64,000 bases of DNA, taken from positions 1-64,000 of the forward strand of contig DGUP01000053.1 of NCBI GenBank assembly GCA_002394685.1. The letters are read 5' to 3'. Shown one piece after another: positions 50,788 to 60,750 of this stretch. The notes beneath the pieces were generated by a model, which was given only the letters and a program-made list of their open reading frames with translations, did no database searches and was not told the origin of the DNA. Both the position numbers and the translations under genes were made by a program. The stretch's first letter is position 1, and each line of letters opens with the position of its first letter. This DNA comes from Treponema sp. UBA4307. GTDB lineage: Bacteria; Spirochaetota; Spirochaetia; Treponematales; Treponemataceae.

Positions 50788-53700
50788 TTATTCTGTTCCA
50801 AGTGCTTCAAGTGTCTTAGATGTACCGTCATAGAAAGTAACAGTTGCTGTGATAGGAAGCGGATTAGCTCCAGTGCCTCGCCACTCCGAACCAAAATCAA
50901 TAGACTTCCATTGAGTTTCCGTACACTGACTGTTATCTTTATAATTAATATTGGTTACGCTCTTGCACGACCTAAAAGCACCAGCACCAATGCTTGTTAT
51001 TTTTCCTTTTATAGTTATTGTTGTTATTCTTGTGCAACCTGACAACAAAGTCGCAGGAATTGATGTAATTTTCGAAGGCACTGTAAAGGAAGTCAAACCT
51101 GAACACCCCATAAACGCGCCTGCTCCAAGGCTTGTAAGGTTTTCAGGAAGAGTCACAGACAACAACATAGTTGCCTGCTTAAAAGCAGCCTTTCCAATGC
51201 TGGTAACAGAAGAAGGAATGTTTATAGACATAATATTGGTACTACTAAACGCATTATCTCCAATGCTTACCAACTTTGAGTCATTAGGAATTGTAACGTC
51301 ACCAAGAGGGCAACCTTGGAAAGCCCCATCGCCAATGCTTGTGACGTTGCTTGGAATAGATATGGAAGAAAGATTAGTCAAATAGAAAGCATTCTTTCCA
51401 ATTGATGCAATGCTTGTCGGAAGCGAAACCCCCGCCAAGTTAATACAGTTGCTGAATGCGGAGTCAGGAACTTTATTGTCGCTAAAGGTAGTCTTACTCA
51501 AGTCAATGGTTACCATTGTACCCGTGGAATAAGATTCATACAATTGTGTGAACGCAGAACGCATATTGCTTAAGGCATCTTCCGTCACCGTGCCACCGTT
51601 AACAACAATTTTAGCAGTCGTTGTGCCGGCTGAAATGCTGTTAATCACGCTTTCCAAATCAGCAGGAGTTTCCGCAAAATAACCTTCCTGAACGAATCCA
51701 TTACTGTCAATATAATAGCCGGTTGTTGCAAGTGCAAATTTCTTGTAGTTATCGCTGACTTTCTCTCCTCCGAGAACCTGTCTGTTTGCCGCATAACTTG
51801 GTAGTTTTATCGTTGCAACAGGAGCAGTTCCTTCAAGATTGCCTGGAATTGTTATTGAAGAAACTGATGTTCCTTCGAGATATACTTCATTTTCTTTTAC
51901 AACAACAGCTCCACCACTCATTTTAAATATTGCATCATTTGAAGCTCGAACAAGAACGCCCGCTCCGTTACCTGTAGCACTGCACGAGTTCGGCTTAGTG
52001 CTTGATCCTATTGAGCCACCCTGCATGTCAAATGTTCCTTCAAACAGATATACACCACCACCAGAAGAAGCAGAATTATCAAGAATGCTTGCACTGCCTT
52101 TCAGTGTAAATATACCTGCATTCATATAAACGCCACCGCCAGATGTGTCTGTTGCAGTGTTTCCACGGATACTGCCATCAGTCATTGTAAATGAACCTGA
52201 TACCATGAAAACGCCACCGCCATTTGCAGCACTATTTTTATACAAAGCACCACTAGAAGAACCTATCATTCCGTTTCGCATATCTACGGTTCCTGAGTTA
52301 TAGATTCCGCCACCATTTCCTGATGCTGTATTTTTGTAAATATTTCCTGATGAATTGTTGAAACTTGCTTGTTTTTGTCCTGGATTCTCTCCAGTAAACT
52401 GGTATGTATATCCAATATAAAGATTTCCTCCATTAAAAATACCACCACCAATTTTTGCTTCATTCTGACTTACAGTTGATTTTCCACCTATGTAGAAAGA
52501 AGCGCTTGCTGCATTAAAAATTGCTCCACCATTACCAGCTGTACCAGCTTTGTTAGTTGCAAAATATCCATCATAAGAGCTTACTGAACCTAAGTTGTAA
52601 AGCCCTGCACCGTCACAGCTAGAAGTTTTGAAAGTATTGCTTGTAATCTGAACGCTGTTTTTCAAATCAAGTTTTCCACTTGAACCTACATAAATTCCGC
52701 CGCCCTTATCTGCCTTACAGTCTGTTACAACAACATTATTTAGAGTTATAATTCCTGCAGAAACATTAAGACCACCGCCATTCTCAGCACTTCCTTTCCT
52801 TATAGTAAGATTTTTAATTGTGACAGGAATATTTTTTCCGATTGCGACAACACTTGAAGTACTGTAGCTTGAGTCAGTTCCATTTCCGCCGTTAAGAACA
52901 TTATTTCCTGCAGTTGAAGTTGCACCTTCTATTGAAAGAGATGCAACTGCACATGAACTTCCCAATTCTCCTGTAGTATTGTTTACAACACCGTCTACAT
53001 AAATCTTATAATCACAAGAACTGTCGGTAAGCTCTGTAAATGCCTTTGAAAGACTTTGATACGGAGCAGATTTCGTTCCGCGTCCGCTCGTATCGCTTGG
53101 AGCACCTGTACATACATTTCTTGTTCCCGTAGAAGCCACATAGATCGGGCTGTCGATGCGGACTTTGCTTGAGCTGTCTGTAATATTTTTTTCCCAGTCG
53201 CTGTCTGAGAGTTCAAATCTTTCTACAATTGCATCGGTTAATCCGCTTCCAGAAAGTATTGGACTTCCGCGCCTCCAGGTCTGAGTTGTTATGGTTGCAA
53301 CTGTTCCGTTTCCTGTGAGGGTGCCTACCTGGATTGTAGCCTGTTTCCAGGTGCCTGAATCCTTGATGTTCTGAAGCATGATGTCATTTTTGCCTTCACC
53401 TTTTTCTGTTCCGTCTGTAGTTGTAATTCCGTAAGGAATGACTGCGCTGCCGCTGATTTTAAAGTTTCCGGTTGAATCTACATAAGCTGCGCCGCCACCT
53501 GCACCGCTTGCTTCGTGAACTGTAACTTCATTGTCATAAATCTTTCCGCCGGACATTTCAAAGCTTCCGTTGCTGCAAACATAAACACCGCCGCCCTGAA
53601 CGTGGCCCATGTTACCGCCGACTTTTACAGCAGAGTTACCGGAGATTTCCCCGCCTGTCATTACGACCTTTGCATAATTTTCTGCATAAACGCCAAGACC

Positions 53701-55101
53701 AACAGCATCCAGACCTGCATTTCCCTTTGCAATGAAATTATGATTGTTTGTAATTTTAGCACCGGCTTGAATTGTTAGGGTAGGATAAACTTCTGAACTG
53801 TTTCCGCAAATATAAACTCCGGCACCTTCATTTTCAGCTTTATTTCCTGTAACTACACAGTCCTTGCCGAATACTATATTTGAACTTCCAATTATTCTGA
53901 CTCCACCACCTATATCTGAGTATCCGCCTGTAATAGTAAGCTTTTCGATTGTGATTTGTATATTGTCTGGCGTATTAAAAATAAGATTTGTTCCGTTGCC
54001 GCCTGCTGAAAGTTTTATGTCTTTTTCTTCAGCTCCTCGGATGATAATAGACCTTGCTGAAATTTGGTTAAAATCAATTACTGTTGATTTAGTAATATCA
54101 GTAGAAATAGTAATAGTGTAATCAGCATTGGAGTCATCCATTCTCGAGAAGGCTCTTTCAATAGTTTCTAGAGGAGCATTTTTTGAACCTGAATTAGTAT
54201 CACTTGCATTTTTACCACCGACATAGAAGTCTTTGATTTTTCCAAATTTTTCACAGAGTTCTCCGGTAACATATAATCTTGTTCTAGTTTCGCTACTATC
54301 AATGCACTCATCATTGCCACTCCATCGGTTTGTTATAAGACCATCAAAAACATTTATGTTCTGGTATGTTGTATAACGAGGAACTGAATTTGCATTTTCA
54401 GATAAAAAATCAAACCTTATGATATAAGTGCCTGATAGGATATCATTTACATCAATAACCTCAGTTACAAATCCATTCTGACCATTGGAGGCTTCAACCT
54501 CAAAATTATCAGGGGCGCCATTGGTGGTCCAGCGGTCAACATTTGTAAATACTGTTGCTCTTATTTTTTTTATTTCTATAGTATTTGTAGTAACACTAAG
54601 CTTAACTGCTCCTGTGCCGTTCTGGCTTTGTACAGGATCAAGTTCAACGCAGATATCAGGAATTACGGAATTTGTTGAAGTAAGGGTAAAACTTTTACTT
54701 TCACCGGAGAAAATTTCTGTTGTGCCGCTTGTGATATTTGCCTTAATTTTGTATGGAACTCCAAAGCGCAGGTTGTTTACTGTAAAGGCACCTGTGTCCT
54801 GATCAAATTCCGCTTCAACTGTCTCTGATGTCTTTTTCTGATTTACAGCGATAATTTTTTTAGTATATGAACTGCTTGTAAGATCTGGTCTGCTGGGGAA
54901 GGCTGCACGTCCTGCTGTAGTTTTGGACAGGTCTGTATTCTGTGATAAAATCTTCGCATATTCTTCCGGGATTGCTCCGCTGATTGTAAGTGTTCCGGAG
55001 ACCTTACCATATTCATAGCTGTCTATAAAATCATTGCAGGAAGAAAAAAGAAGAGTTGAGATTATTGCTGCTAAAATTAATTTGTTTTTTTTCATTTTCA
55101 T
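50788..55101 (-). CDS. Large surface lipoprotein: beta-helix repeats plus C-terminal BspA-type leucine-rich repeats
   Basis: About 1437 residues. Lipoprotein signal (L-L-F-S-S-C-N), an N-terminal beta-sandwich region, then two Y-V-x-x-x-G starters of DUF1565-like beta-helix domains (F-Y-V-G-G-K-N-A-S-D; I-Y-V-A-S-T-G), each followed by many G-G-G-x-Y / G-G-I-x-N coils of a right-handed parallel beta-helix as in polymorphic adhesins. The last roughly 170 residues are LRR_5 repeats (I-G-K-N-A-F, S-I-P-S-N-V-T-S-I-G-D-G-A-F). BspA-like LRRs in treponemes act in adhesion. AAGGAGA precedes ATG 55101 (or 55095); nine bases separate it from the upstream gene, so both are likely one operon. Confidence 0.85.
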   Translation of the reverse strand: MKMKKNKLILAAIISTLLFSSCNDFIDSYEYGKVSGTLTISGAIPEEYAKILSQNTDLSKTTAGRAAFPSRPDLTSSSYTKKIIAVNQKKTSETVEAEFDQDTGAFTVNNLRFGVPYKIKANITSGTTEIFSGESKSFTLTSTNSVIPDICVELDPVQSQNGTGAVKLSVTTNTIEIKKIRATVFTNVDRWTTNGAPDNFEVEASNGQNGFVTEVIDVNDILSGTYIIRFDFLSENANSVPRYTTYQNINVFDGLITNRWSGNDECIDSSETRTRLYVTGELCEKFGKIKDFYVGGKNASDTNSGSKNAPLETIERAFSRMDDSNADYTITISTDITKSTVIDFNQISARSIIIRGAEEKDIKLSAGGNGTNLIFNTPDNIQITIEKLTITGGYSDIGGGVRIIGSSNIVFGKDCVVTGNKAENEGAGVYICGNSSEVYPTLTIQAGAKITNNHNFIAKGNAGLDAVGLGVYAENYAKVVMTGGEISGNSAVKVGGNMGHVQGGGVYVCSNGSFEMSGGKIYDNEVTVHEASGAGGGAAYVDSTGNFKISGSAVIPYGITTTDGTEKGEGKNDIMLQNIKDSGTWKQATIQVGTLTGNGTVATITTQTWRRGSPILSGSGLTDAIVERFELSDSDWEKNITDSSSKVRIDSPIYVASTGTRNVCTGAPSDTSGRGTKSAPYQSLSKAFTELTDSSCDYKIYVDGVVNNTTGELGSSCAVASLSIEGATSTAGNNVLNGGNGTDSSYSTSSVVAIGKNIPVTIKNLTIRKGSAENGGGLNVSAGIITLNNVVVTDCKADKGGGIYVGSSGKLDLKNSVQITSNTFKTSSCDGAGLYNLGSVSSYDGYFATNKAGTAGNGGAIFNAASASFYIGGKSTVSQNEAKIGGGIFNGGNLYIGYTYQFTGENPGQKQASFNNSSGNIYKNTASGNGGGIYNSGTVDMRNGMIGSSSGALYKNSAANGGGVFMVSGSFTMTDGSIRGNTATDTSGGGVYMNAGIFTLKGSASILDNSASSGGGVYLFEGTFDMQGGSIGSSTKPNSCSATGNGAGVLVRASNDAIFKMSGGAVVVKENEVYLEGTSVSSITIPGNLEGTAPVATIKLPSYAANRQVLGGEKVSDNYKKFALATTGYYIDSNGFVQEGYFAETPADLESVINSISAGTTTAKIVVNGGTVTEDALSNMRSAFTQLYESYSTGTMVTIDLSKTTFSDNKVPDSAFSNCINLAGVSLPTSIASIGKNAFYLTNLSSISIPSNVTSIGDGAFQGCPLGDVTIPNDSKLVSIGDNAFSSTNIMSINIPSSVTSIGKAAFKQATMLLSVTLPENLTSLGAGAFMGCSGLTSFTVPSKITSIPATLLSGCTRITTITIKGKITSIGAGAFRSCKSVTNINYKDNSQCTETQWKSIDFGSEWRGTGANPLPITATVTFYDGTSKTLEALGTE

Positions 55102-55109
55102 CTTTCTCC

Positions 55110-58100
55110 TTACATGCTGCATTCGTCAATATTTGCAGGCCACCTGTTACCATAATGAAGTACATAGAATGCTGCACCATTAATAGCATAGCCATTACCA
55201 GTATGAATGTCATTTGTTGTTCCAGTGGTGCCATGGAAGCCTGTATCAATATCTGAGTTATTAGAGTCCATTCCCTGGGAATACTGTTGGCCTTCTCCAA
55301 TAAATCTCAGATGCCAGTAAGCTCTCATTATCTGATGTTTTTTACCCTTCTTTTTATAGGTCTCACGTGCAACTCGATTAAGTGTCATTACTCCATAACG
55401 CCATTCATTTGTTCTGAATACTACAGTAGTACCAACCATTTTTGCCCAGCGTTCCTGGTCATAGCCGACATTTGCATGAGCATTGCAAAGCTGCTCTCCG
55501 CTCCATACCCGCCGTCCGCCAATGCTTGTGCCGCCATCATTAATCAAACCTATAATATCTTCATCTGCTAAATCAGGAAGAGGCTTATCCTGGGTAGGAA
55601 TAAACTCATAACCTAAACCAATTCTTCCCTCTCCGTTAACATAGCGGGGAATTGTTTCCAGTTGATATACGTCGGTACAGGTTAATTTTATTTTTTCAAA
55701 CTTCGTCCAGTCACCTTCACAAATTTTTGTACCAAGGTATTTTCTCTCTGGAGTTACAAGAGCGAAGTCTTCACGGTCGGAAGGAAGAATAAGTGAACTG
55801 TCTGTATTAATGCAGGCTCCGTCTGCAAGGTAAACTTTACTGAGTGCAGCTTTTCCCTGGATCGTAAGTTTTGTATTTGGATTTGAAAGCTTTAATGCAT
55901 AAGCTGAAGAATTTTCATTATTTATAAGCTGAACATTTTTAATTATTACAGCAGTCTGTGAAGTTACATTCAGAATTGTATCTGTTCCGCCGTTGATTGA
56001 AGCTGTTGTAGAACTGTCGATTGTTAAAGATGGAATTGTCTTAGAAAGTGTATTTGTTCTTTCTGTGTTAAGAGTTCCAAGGTTAACATTTCCTTTAATG
56101 TGAATTGCTGCAAAGTTTGTTGAGCCTGAATCTTCAAACAGTTTAAGTGCATAACCAAAGGTCTTAACCGGTTCAGATTCTTTTGTGCCGCTGTTATGGT
56201 CATTTCCGTCTGCAGCAACATAGAATTCATCCACATCACGAATGCCAACATCCAGTTCCTGAGAATAAGATCTGTTTTTATAATTACAGCTTACAAAGAG
56301 TTTATAGGAACCTGAGCCCAGCTTTTTCATTGTAAAGGAACTTCTTGTACTATCAGGAGTATAAACCGGTGAACCATATTCAGTGAGTATGTATGAAAAG
56401 TTTGTACATTCATCAGTAATAACAGTTTCTCTTGTTTCCGTTTCTTCGGTCTCTGTTTTTGTTACAATAACCTTCATCACTTTTTCTGTGTTGTATGGAA
56501 CGTACATAGATTCAAGAGCAAAGGTTATTTTTTCTTCAAAATTGATTTTAAAGTTTCCGCCATTTTGAGCAAGAACTGCTTCTCCGCTGGACTTATCGTA
56601 ACCAACCCCTTCTACATCACCAATAAAATAAGTTCCTGGTGTTATGCCTTCATTATTACCAGTTTTATAGCCGTATGCTTTAGTAAAGGTAATATAATTT
56701 CCTGGAGAAGGTACGCTTTCTGTGTTAATACCGATCTTACTTCCTGTAAGCTGGCCGGAAATATTTACCTTTATCTGGTCATCACCATTTTTTGCAAGAT
56801 AAAGGTTTCTCTGATTGTCATCTGAATCTTTGTTGTCGTAGATTACAGCATTTTTAATATTAAGGGATGCGTCGCCGCCAATGTATACTGCACAAGGGGT
56901 TTCTTCATAATTGCAGATATTACCGCTTATTGTAACTAATCCTTCTGTGCCTAAATAAATTTCTCCGCTTTCTGCAGAAAGGGCACTTCCTTTATTTTCT
57001 GCTGTAATATCCTTTATGTTTCCGTCTGCAAAATTCAAAACGCCTGAATCAACTTTTATACCGGCGCCTTTAACAGTTACATCTTCCAGTGTAACTTCGG
57101 TTCCTGCACAAATCTTCATTGCCAGGTTTTTGCCGCCCGCATTGATTGTATAACCGTTTCCCTGCAGGTAATAGAGAAGATTATCACTGGAAGAAACGCC
57201 TGTTTTTGTAAAGTCTGCAAGAGTTTCTGTTGTGTCACTTGAATCAAGGGTAATATCACTCTGGAGAATAATAGAATAATTATTATCTGTAGGATCGTTT
57301 TCTGCTATCTCGCGAATTTGATCAATACACTTTTGTATTGTGCGGTATGGCCTTTTTGTAGATCCGTTGTTGCTTCCGTTGTTTCCGCTTTTGCTTACGT
57401 AGAAATTGGCGCTGCGGTGAACGGTAAAGGTATTTGCTGAACTTGCACAGTGTTCTTCATCATCTGCCATATAATCACTGTCTATATATCCTATGCATGA
57501 GGCATATGCTTTTACATAGTATTTTCCGATTTCTACTGGAACTGTAACAGGAGCTTTTTTTGTTCCTTCTGCAATAACTGAACCAGACTGATCATAAACT
57601 TCATAAGAGATAGACGGATTTTTGGCAATTTTACTGCCTCCAACCTCAAGTCCGTTTTCGTTATGATAATTTTCACCGTCGTGAGAAATTACTAAATCAA
57701 AAGTACCTGTCACATCATCTGCAGAATAATCCGTTGCTGTTGAAGTAACATTAACAGATGGCGGTCGCAAGCGGTCAATAACATTTTCAACAGTAGCAGA
57801 AGTGCTAAAGTTCGCATCATCTTTAAGTTTGATTGTATAAGATATGGTGTTTGAAGCAATTTCTGAATCTGCATCGATGTCTGTGGTGTAATACAGTGGA
57901 AGATAGCCGTCAGCAGAAGAACCGGCCGTAAATACAGATTCTGAGCCGTCAAGATGACATAAAGCAGGTGGCGGAGTTACAGAAAGTTTAAGTCCTGTTG
58001 TATTGCCTTTGGAATCTGTAATTGAAATAGAGCCGCTTGAAAAATCAATATGATAAAGTTCATTGTCAATGTACAAATCTTTTGTATCTGCCTGATGAAC

Positions 58101-58754
58101 AGTTCCGCTTAAATTTTTAATGTTGAAACATGCTACAAGATGAGCAGTTTTGCCAGAATTATTTGGAACCCCCTGGTCACGCTGAATTACAGCTCCCCGC
58201 ATTCTTGGAGGTGCAGAGTTTACTGCAAGTTCCAGATGATATGGCTCAAATACGCGTTCTGTTTCTTGTTCAACAATTTTAATTGTACCCGAAATGTTTT
58301 TCTGTATGTTACCAGTTGGATTGCCCTCTTCGTCAAGTTCCTGAACTGCCCCCATCTCCAGTTCGTGGAGAAAGTCGTGGCTAAAGGTCATTGTCATTGA
58401 TTTACCGTCTTCTGACTGCATAAAAGAGCAGACAGAGTCGGCCTGGAAACGCATGGCTACTTCCTTATGGTCAAATTCATACGAAAAAATAAGTTTATAG
58501 TGCTGGGGATTTCTAAGGTAAAAGGTTACAGTTTTATCTTCATTACTTTCAACGCATTCAATGCCGCTGATGTCTATTCCGATTGAATCCGTTTTAAAAT
58601 CTTTGTCGATTGCTGCGGTCTCTGTGTATTTTACAAAAAAGCCCTCTAAGTCCAGATTAAAAAGATCACAGGAAATTAAGGAGAAGGATAAAAATAAACA
58701 TGTTGTCAGCCCAAACAGGGACTTCAATTTACTATATTTTTTTATACTAAACAT
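55110..58754 (-). CDS. Large surface lipoprotein with beta-helix domains
   Basis: A 1214-residue lipoprotein (L-I-S-C-D lipobox near residue 30). An N-terminal half of beta-sandwich type is followed by beta-helix segments introduced by F-Y-V-S-K-S-G-N-N-G-S and F-Y-V-A-A-D-G-N-D-H-N-S-G-T, the Y-V-x-x-x-G-x-D starter motif shared with the downstream gene. A C-terminal domain of about 130 residues (R-W-A-K-M-V-G-T-T-V-V-F-R-T; W-H-L-R-F-I-G-E-G) has no family I recognise. GGGAG precedes the ATG. The two proteins are presumably displayed together at the surface and may bind or act on polysaccharides (inference). Confidence 0.8.
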   Translation of the reverse strand: MFSIKKYSKLKSLFGLTTCLFLSFSLISCDLFNLDLEGFFVKYTETAAIDKDFKTDSIGIDISGIECVESNEDKTVTFYLRNPQHYKLIFSYEFDHKEVAMRFQADSVCSFMQSEDGKSMTMTFSHDFLHELEMGAVQELDEEGNPTGNIQKNISGTIKIVEQETERVFEPYHLELAVNSAPPRMRGAVIQRDQGVPNNSGKTAHLVACFNIKNLSGTVHQADTKDLYIDNELYHIDFSSGSISITDSKGNTTGLKLSVTPPPALCHLDGSESVFTAGSSADGYLPLYYTTDIDADSEIASNTISYTIKLKDDANFSTSATVENVIDRLRPPSVNVTSTATDYSADDVTGTFDLVISHDGENYHNENGLEVGGSKIAKNPSISYEVYDQSGSVIAEGTKKAPVTVPVEIGKYYVKAYASCIGYIDSDYMADDEEHCASSANTFTVHRSANFYVSKSGNNGSNNGSTKRPYRTIQKCIDQIREIAENDPTDNNYSIILQSDITLDSSDTTETLADFTKTGVSSSDNLLYYLQGNGYTINAGGKNLAMKICAGTEVTLEDVTVKGAGIKVDSGVLNFADGNIKDITAENKGSALSAESGEIYLGTEGLVTISGNICNYEETPCAVYIGGDASLNIKNAVIYDNKDSDDNQRNLYLAKNGDDQIKVNISGQLTGSKIGINTESVPSPGNYITFTKAYGYKTGNNEGITPGTYFIGDVEGVGYDKSSGEAVLAQNGGNFKINFEEKITFALESMYVPYNTEKVMKVIVTKTETEETETRETVITDECTNFSYILTEYGSPVYTPDSTRSSFTMKKLGSGSYKLFVSCNYKNRSYSQELDVGIRDVDEFYVAADGNDHNSGTKESEPVKTFGYALKLFEDSGSTNFAAIHIKGNVNLGTLNTERTNTLSKTIPSLTIDSSTTASINGGTDTILNVTSQTAVIIKNVQLINNENSSAYALKLSNPNTKLTIQGKAALSKVYLADGACINTDSSLILPSDREDFALVTPERKYLGTKICEGDWTKFEKIKLTCTDVYQLETIPRYVNGEGRIGLGYEFIPTQDKPLPDLADEDIIGLINDGGTSIGGRRVWSGEQLCNAHANVGYDQERWAKMVGTTVVFRTNEWRYGVMTLNRVARETYKKKGKKHQIMRAYWHLRFIGEGQQYSQGMDSNNSDIDTGFHGTTGTTNDIHTGNGYAINGAAFYVLHYGNRWPANIDECSM

Positions 58755-59011
58755 TTAAACTCCCTGTTATATTATAATTCGTTATATAGTGGCTTTCAAA
58801 GAGTTAAGAGTAAAAAAGTAAAAAAAGTAACGGTTTTCTTCTATAAAATAATCTTTTTTTATAGAGTCGATTAAATCATACAGTCGATGGCAAAGATTGA
58901 TTTTATCAGTTCTTGTCCGGACAGGGGGATGTGTGTTATATGATGATTTTTGTACTACAGATATTCTTCTGAAGTATACAATTTAGTTTCAATAATGTAA
59001 TATCTAGAACC

Positions 59012-59671
59012 ATGGAAAATTTTGAACATATTTTTTTTGATTTTGACGGAACTATAATGAATACTTCTGAAGGAGTTTTTGAGGGATTTGATCGGGTTCG
59101 GGAATATTTTAATATTGAGCTTGAAGATAAAAGTGTCTATAACACAATGATAGGCCCTCCCTTATATGAAAGTTTTGACAGAGTTTTTCATCTGACAGGA
59201 AAGAAACTGGAAAAGGGAATAGAAGTATTTCATGATTATTATACTCCCATTGGACTTTACAAATGTAAGCTGTATGATGAAGTTGCTCCCCTGATAAAAA
59301 AATTAAAGGCAGCTGGAAAAAAGATTTATGTTGCTACATCAAAGCCTGAAGTGTATGCCCGTCAACTTCTGCAGAAATTTGGAATTGATAGTCTGTTTGA
59401 TTTTATTGGCGGCGTTGATATGGAAGGTGTCCGTCGTGATAAAATTGATGTAATCCGCTATGTAATGGATACTAATAATCTGAACGATGTGAAAGATCAG
59501 TGCCTTATGCTGGGGGACACTCACTATGATATTGATGGTGCAAAGCTTGCAGGTTTAAAATCTATGGGGATTCTCTGGGGCTTTGGAAGTGAAAAATCTC
59601 TTCGTGAAAGTGGCGCTGATTATATTGCAAAAGATGCGGCACACGTTTATGAAATTTTAACCGGGAAATGA
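59012..59671 (+). CDS. HAD-superfamily hydrolase (phosphoglycolate phosphatase-like)
   Basis: A 219-residue HAD phosphatase of the Gph/PGP type. Motif I F-F-D-F-D-G-T-I (nucleophile Asp10 and Asp12), an inserted four-helix cap, motif II V-A-T-S-K-P, Lys and motif IV G-D-T-H-Y-D-I-D near the C-terminus (M-L-G-D-T). The natural substrate cannot be told; phosphoglycolate, pyrophosphate or sugar phosphates are possible. Confidence 0.9.
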   Translation: MENFEHIFFDFDGTIMNTSEGVFEGFDRVREYFNIELEDKSVYNTMIGPPLYESFDRVFHLTGKKLEKGIEVFHDYYTPIGLYKCKLYDEVAPLIKKLKAAGKKIYVATSKPEVYARQLLQKFGIDSLFDFIGGVDMEGVRRDKIDVIRYVMDTNNLNDVKDQCLMLGDTHYDIDGAKLAGLKSMGILWGFGSEKSLRESGADYIAKDAAHVYEILTGK

Positions 59672-59780
59672 GTTTATACTTTGTAATCTGCTTTCGAAAC
59701 AGAAGTGAAAAGTAGGATTGATTAATAATCTGGGAAGTTTTACGATTATTGAAAAAATTAAAAATAAAGGAAGTGTGTTT

Positions 59781-60680
59781 ATGCTCAAACGAAAATTTTT
59801 ATTAATAATTGCTTTTGTTTTATCACTTGGTTGTTTTGCTGGAGATTATGATTTAAAAAATGTTCCGGAAGATTTTATAGGAACTTATATTCCTGTTCAG
59901 ATGGAAGTTTTTGTAAAAGAATATATGTCATATGAAAAGGCTTTATTTGCCATAGCAAAATCCCACTACGATATTTTACTGCTGAATAAAAATATCTGCT
60001 ATTCTCAGGTTATGTTTGATGATGGTTATGCTGTAAAGTCAGAGGATTTTGAAAAATGGTCTTTTGTAAAGCGGGGAAATGAAAGATTCATTTTGGACGA
60101 AAATGGACTTTCATACAGACGCATATCAACTAAGAGTGATGATTATGACGCTTATGCAGAAAGGATTCTTTCATTAATATTTGTAGATGCTTCTCATGAT
60201 AAAAATATCTGGATATCCGGAAAAGAAGTAAGTATTTATGGACATAAATATTATTTTCAGCTTTCTCCAAGTTATATGGATGAAGCCCGTGAAAACAATG
60301 CATTATATTTATCCGGTTGTCTTCTTAAAATAGAAGGGGTTGGTGCAAAAATCTATTCAGTCGTATCTGATGGAAATAGTCGCTGGGGTGATTTGTCACT
60401 GGGTAAAGTTGTACAGACTGTTTCTTTATTCTACTGGAATGACGAAAAATACCCTGATTTGAATGTGTACAAATATAAAGATTCTAAAAGTGATTTGAGA
60501 CTGTTAAGAAATATCATATATGCAAAACATGGTTATGTTTTTAAGTCTGAAGATTTAAGCAGGATTTTTGATGCCTTTTACTGGTATGAACCGAATTTTG
60601 ATTTCTCTGAAGATGATTTTTCAAACTGGGAAAAGAATATCCTTAAAGAAATTAAAAGGTATGAATCTGAAAATAAGTAA
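59781..60680 (+). CDS. Secreted protein with C-terminal YARHG domain
   Basis: A 299-residue protein with signal peptide (F-V-L-S-L-G-C-F-A-G). The C-terminal 70 residues form a YARHG domain: L-R-L-L-R-N-I-I-Y-A-K-H-G-Y-V-F, F-Y-W-Y-E-P-N, in which the family's Y-A-R-H-G appears as Y-A-K-H-G. This extracellular domain is common in Bacteroidetes and spirochaetes and its role is unknown. Start: the ATG at 59781 (M-L-K-R-K-F-L-L) follows AAAGGAAG; the frame from 59718 begins only with TTG. Confidence 0.75.
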   Translation: MLKRKFLLIIAFVLSLGCFAGDYDLKNVPEDFIGTYIPVQMEVFVKEYMSYEKALFAIAKSHYDILLLNKNICYSQVMFDDGYAVKSEDFEKWSFVKRGNERFILDENGLSYRRISTKSDDYDAYAERILSLIFVDASHDKNIWISGKEVSIYGHKYYFQLSPSYMDEARENNALYLSGCLLKIEGVGAKIYSVVSDGNSRWGDLSLGKVVQTVSLFYWNDEKYPDLNVYKYKDSKSDLRLLRNIIYAKHGYVFKSEDLSRIFDAFYWYEPNFDFSEDDFSNWEKNILKEIKRYESENK

Positions 60681-60714
60681 TTAGTTCCATCAGATAAATT
60701 AGGGAAGACAGTCG

Positions 60715-60743
60715 TTGAAAAAATCTCCTGGAATTGTTACTAT
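60715..60743 (+). promoter_or_regulatory. Candidate promoter of the AICAR transformylase gene (leaderless)
   Basis: TTGAAA (60715-60720), 17-base spacer, TACTAT (60738-60743), then seven bases to the ATG at 60751, so the predicted transcript starts at the A of ATG. No ribosome-binding site is present. Confidence 0.5.
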
Positions 60744-60750
60744 ACTGTGC

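Noticed and set aside
50951..54802. Several long plus-strand frames opposite the large lipoprotein genes
   Set aside because: They are antisense shadows of the repetitive coding sequence, without ribosome-binding sites or protein-like motifs.
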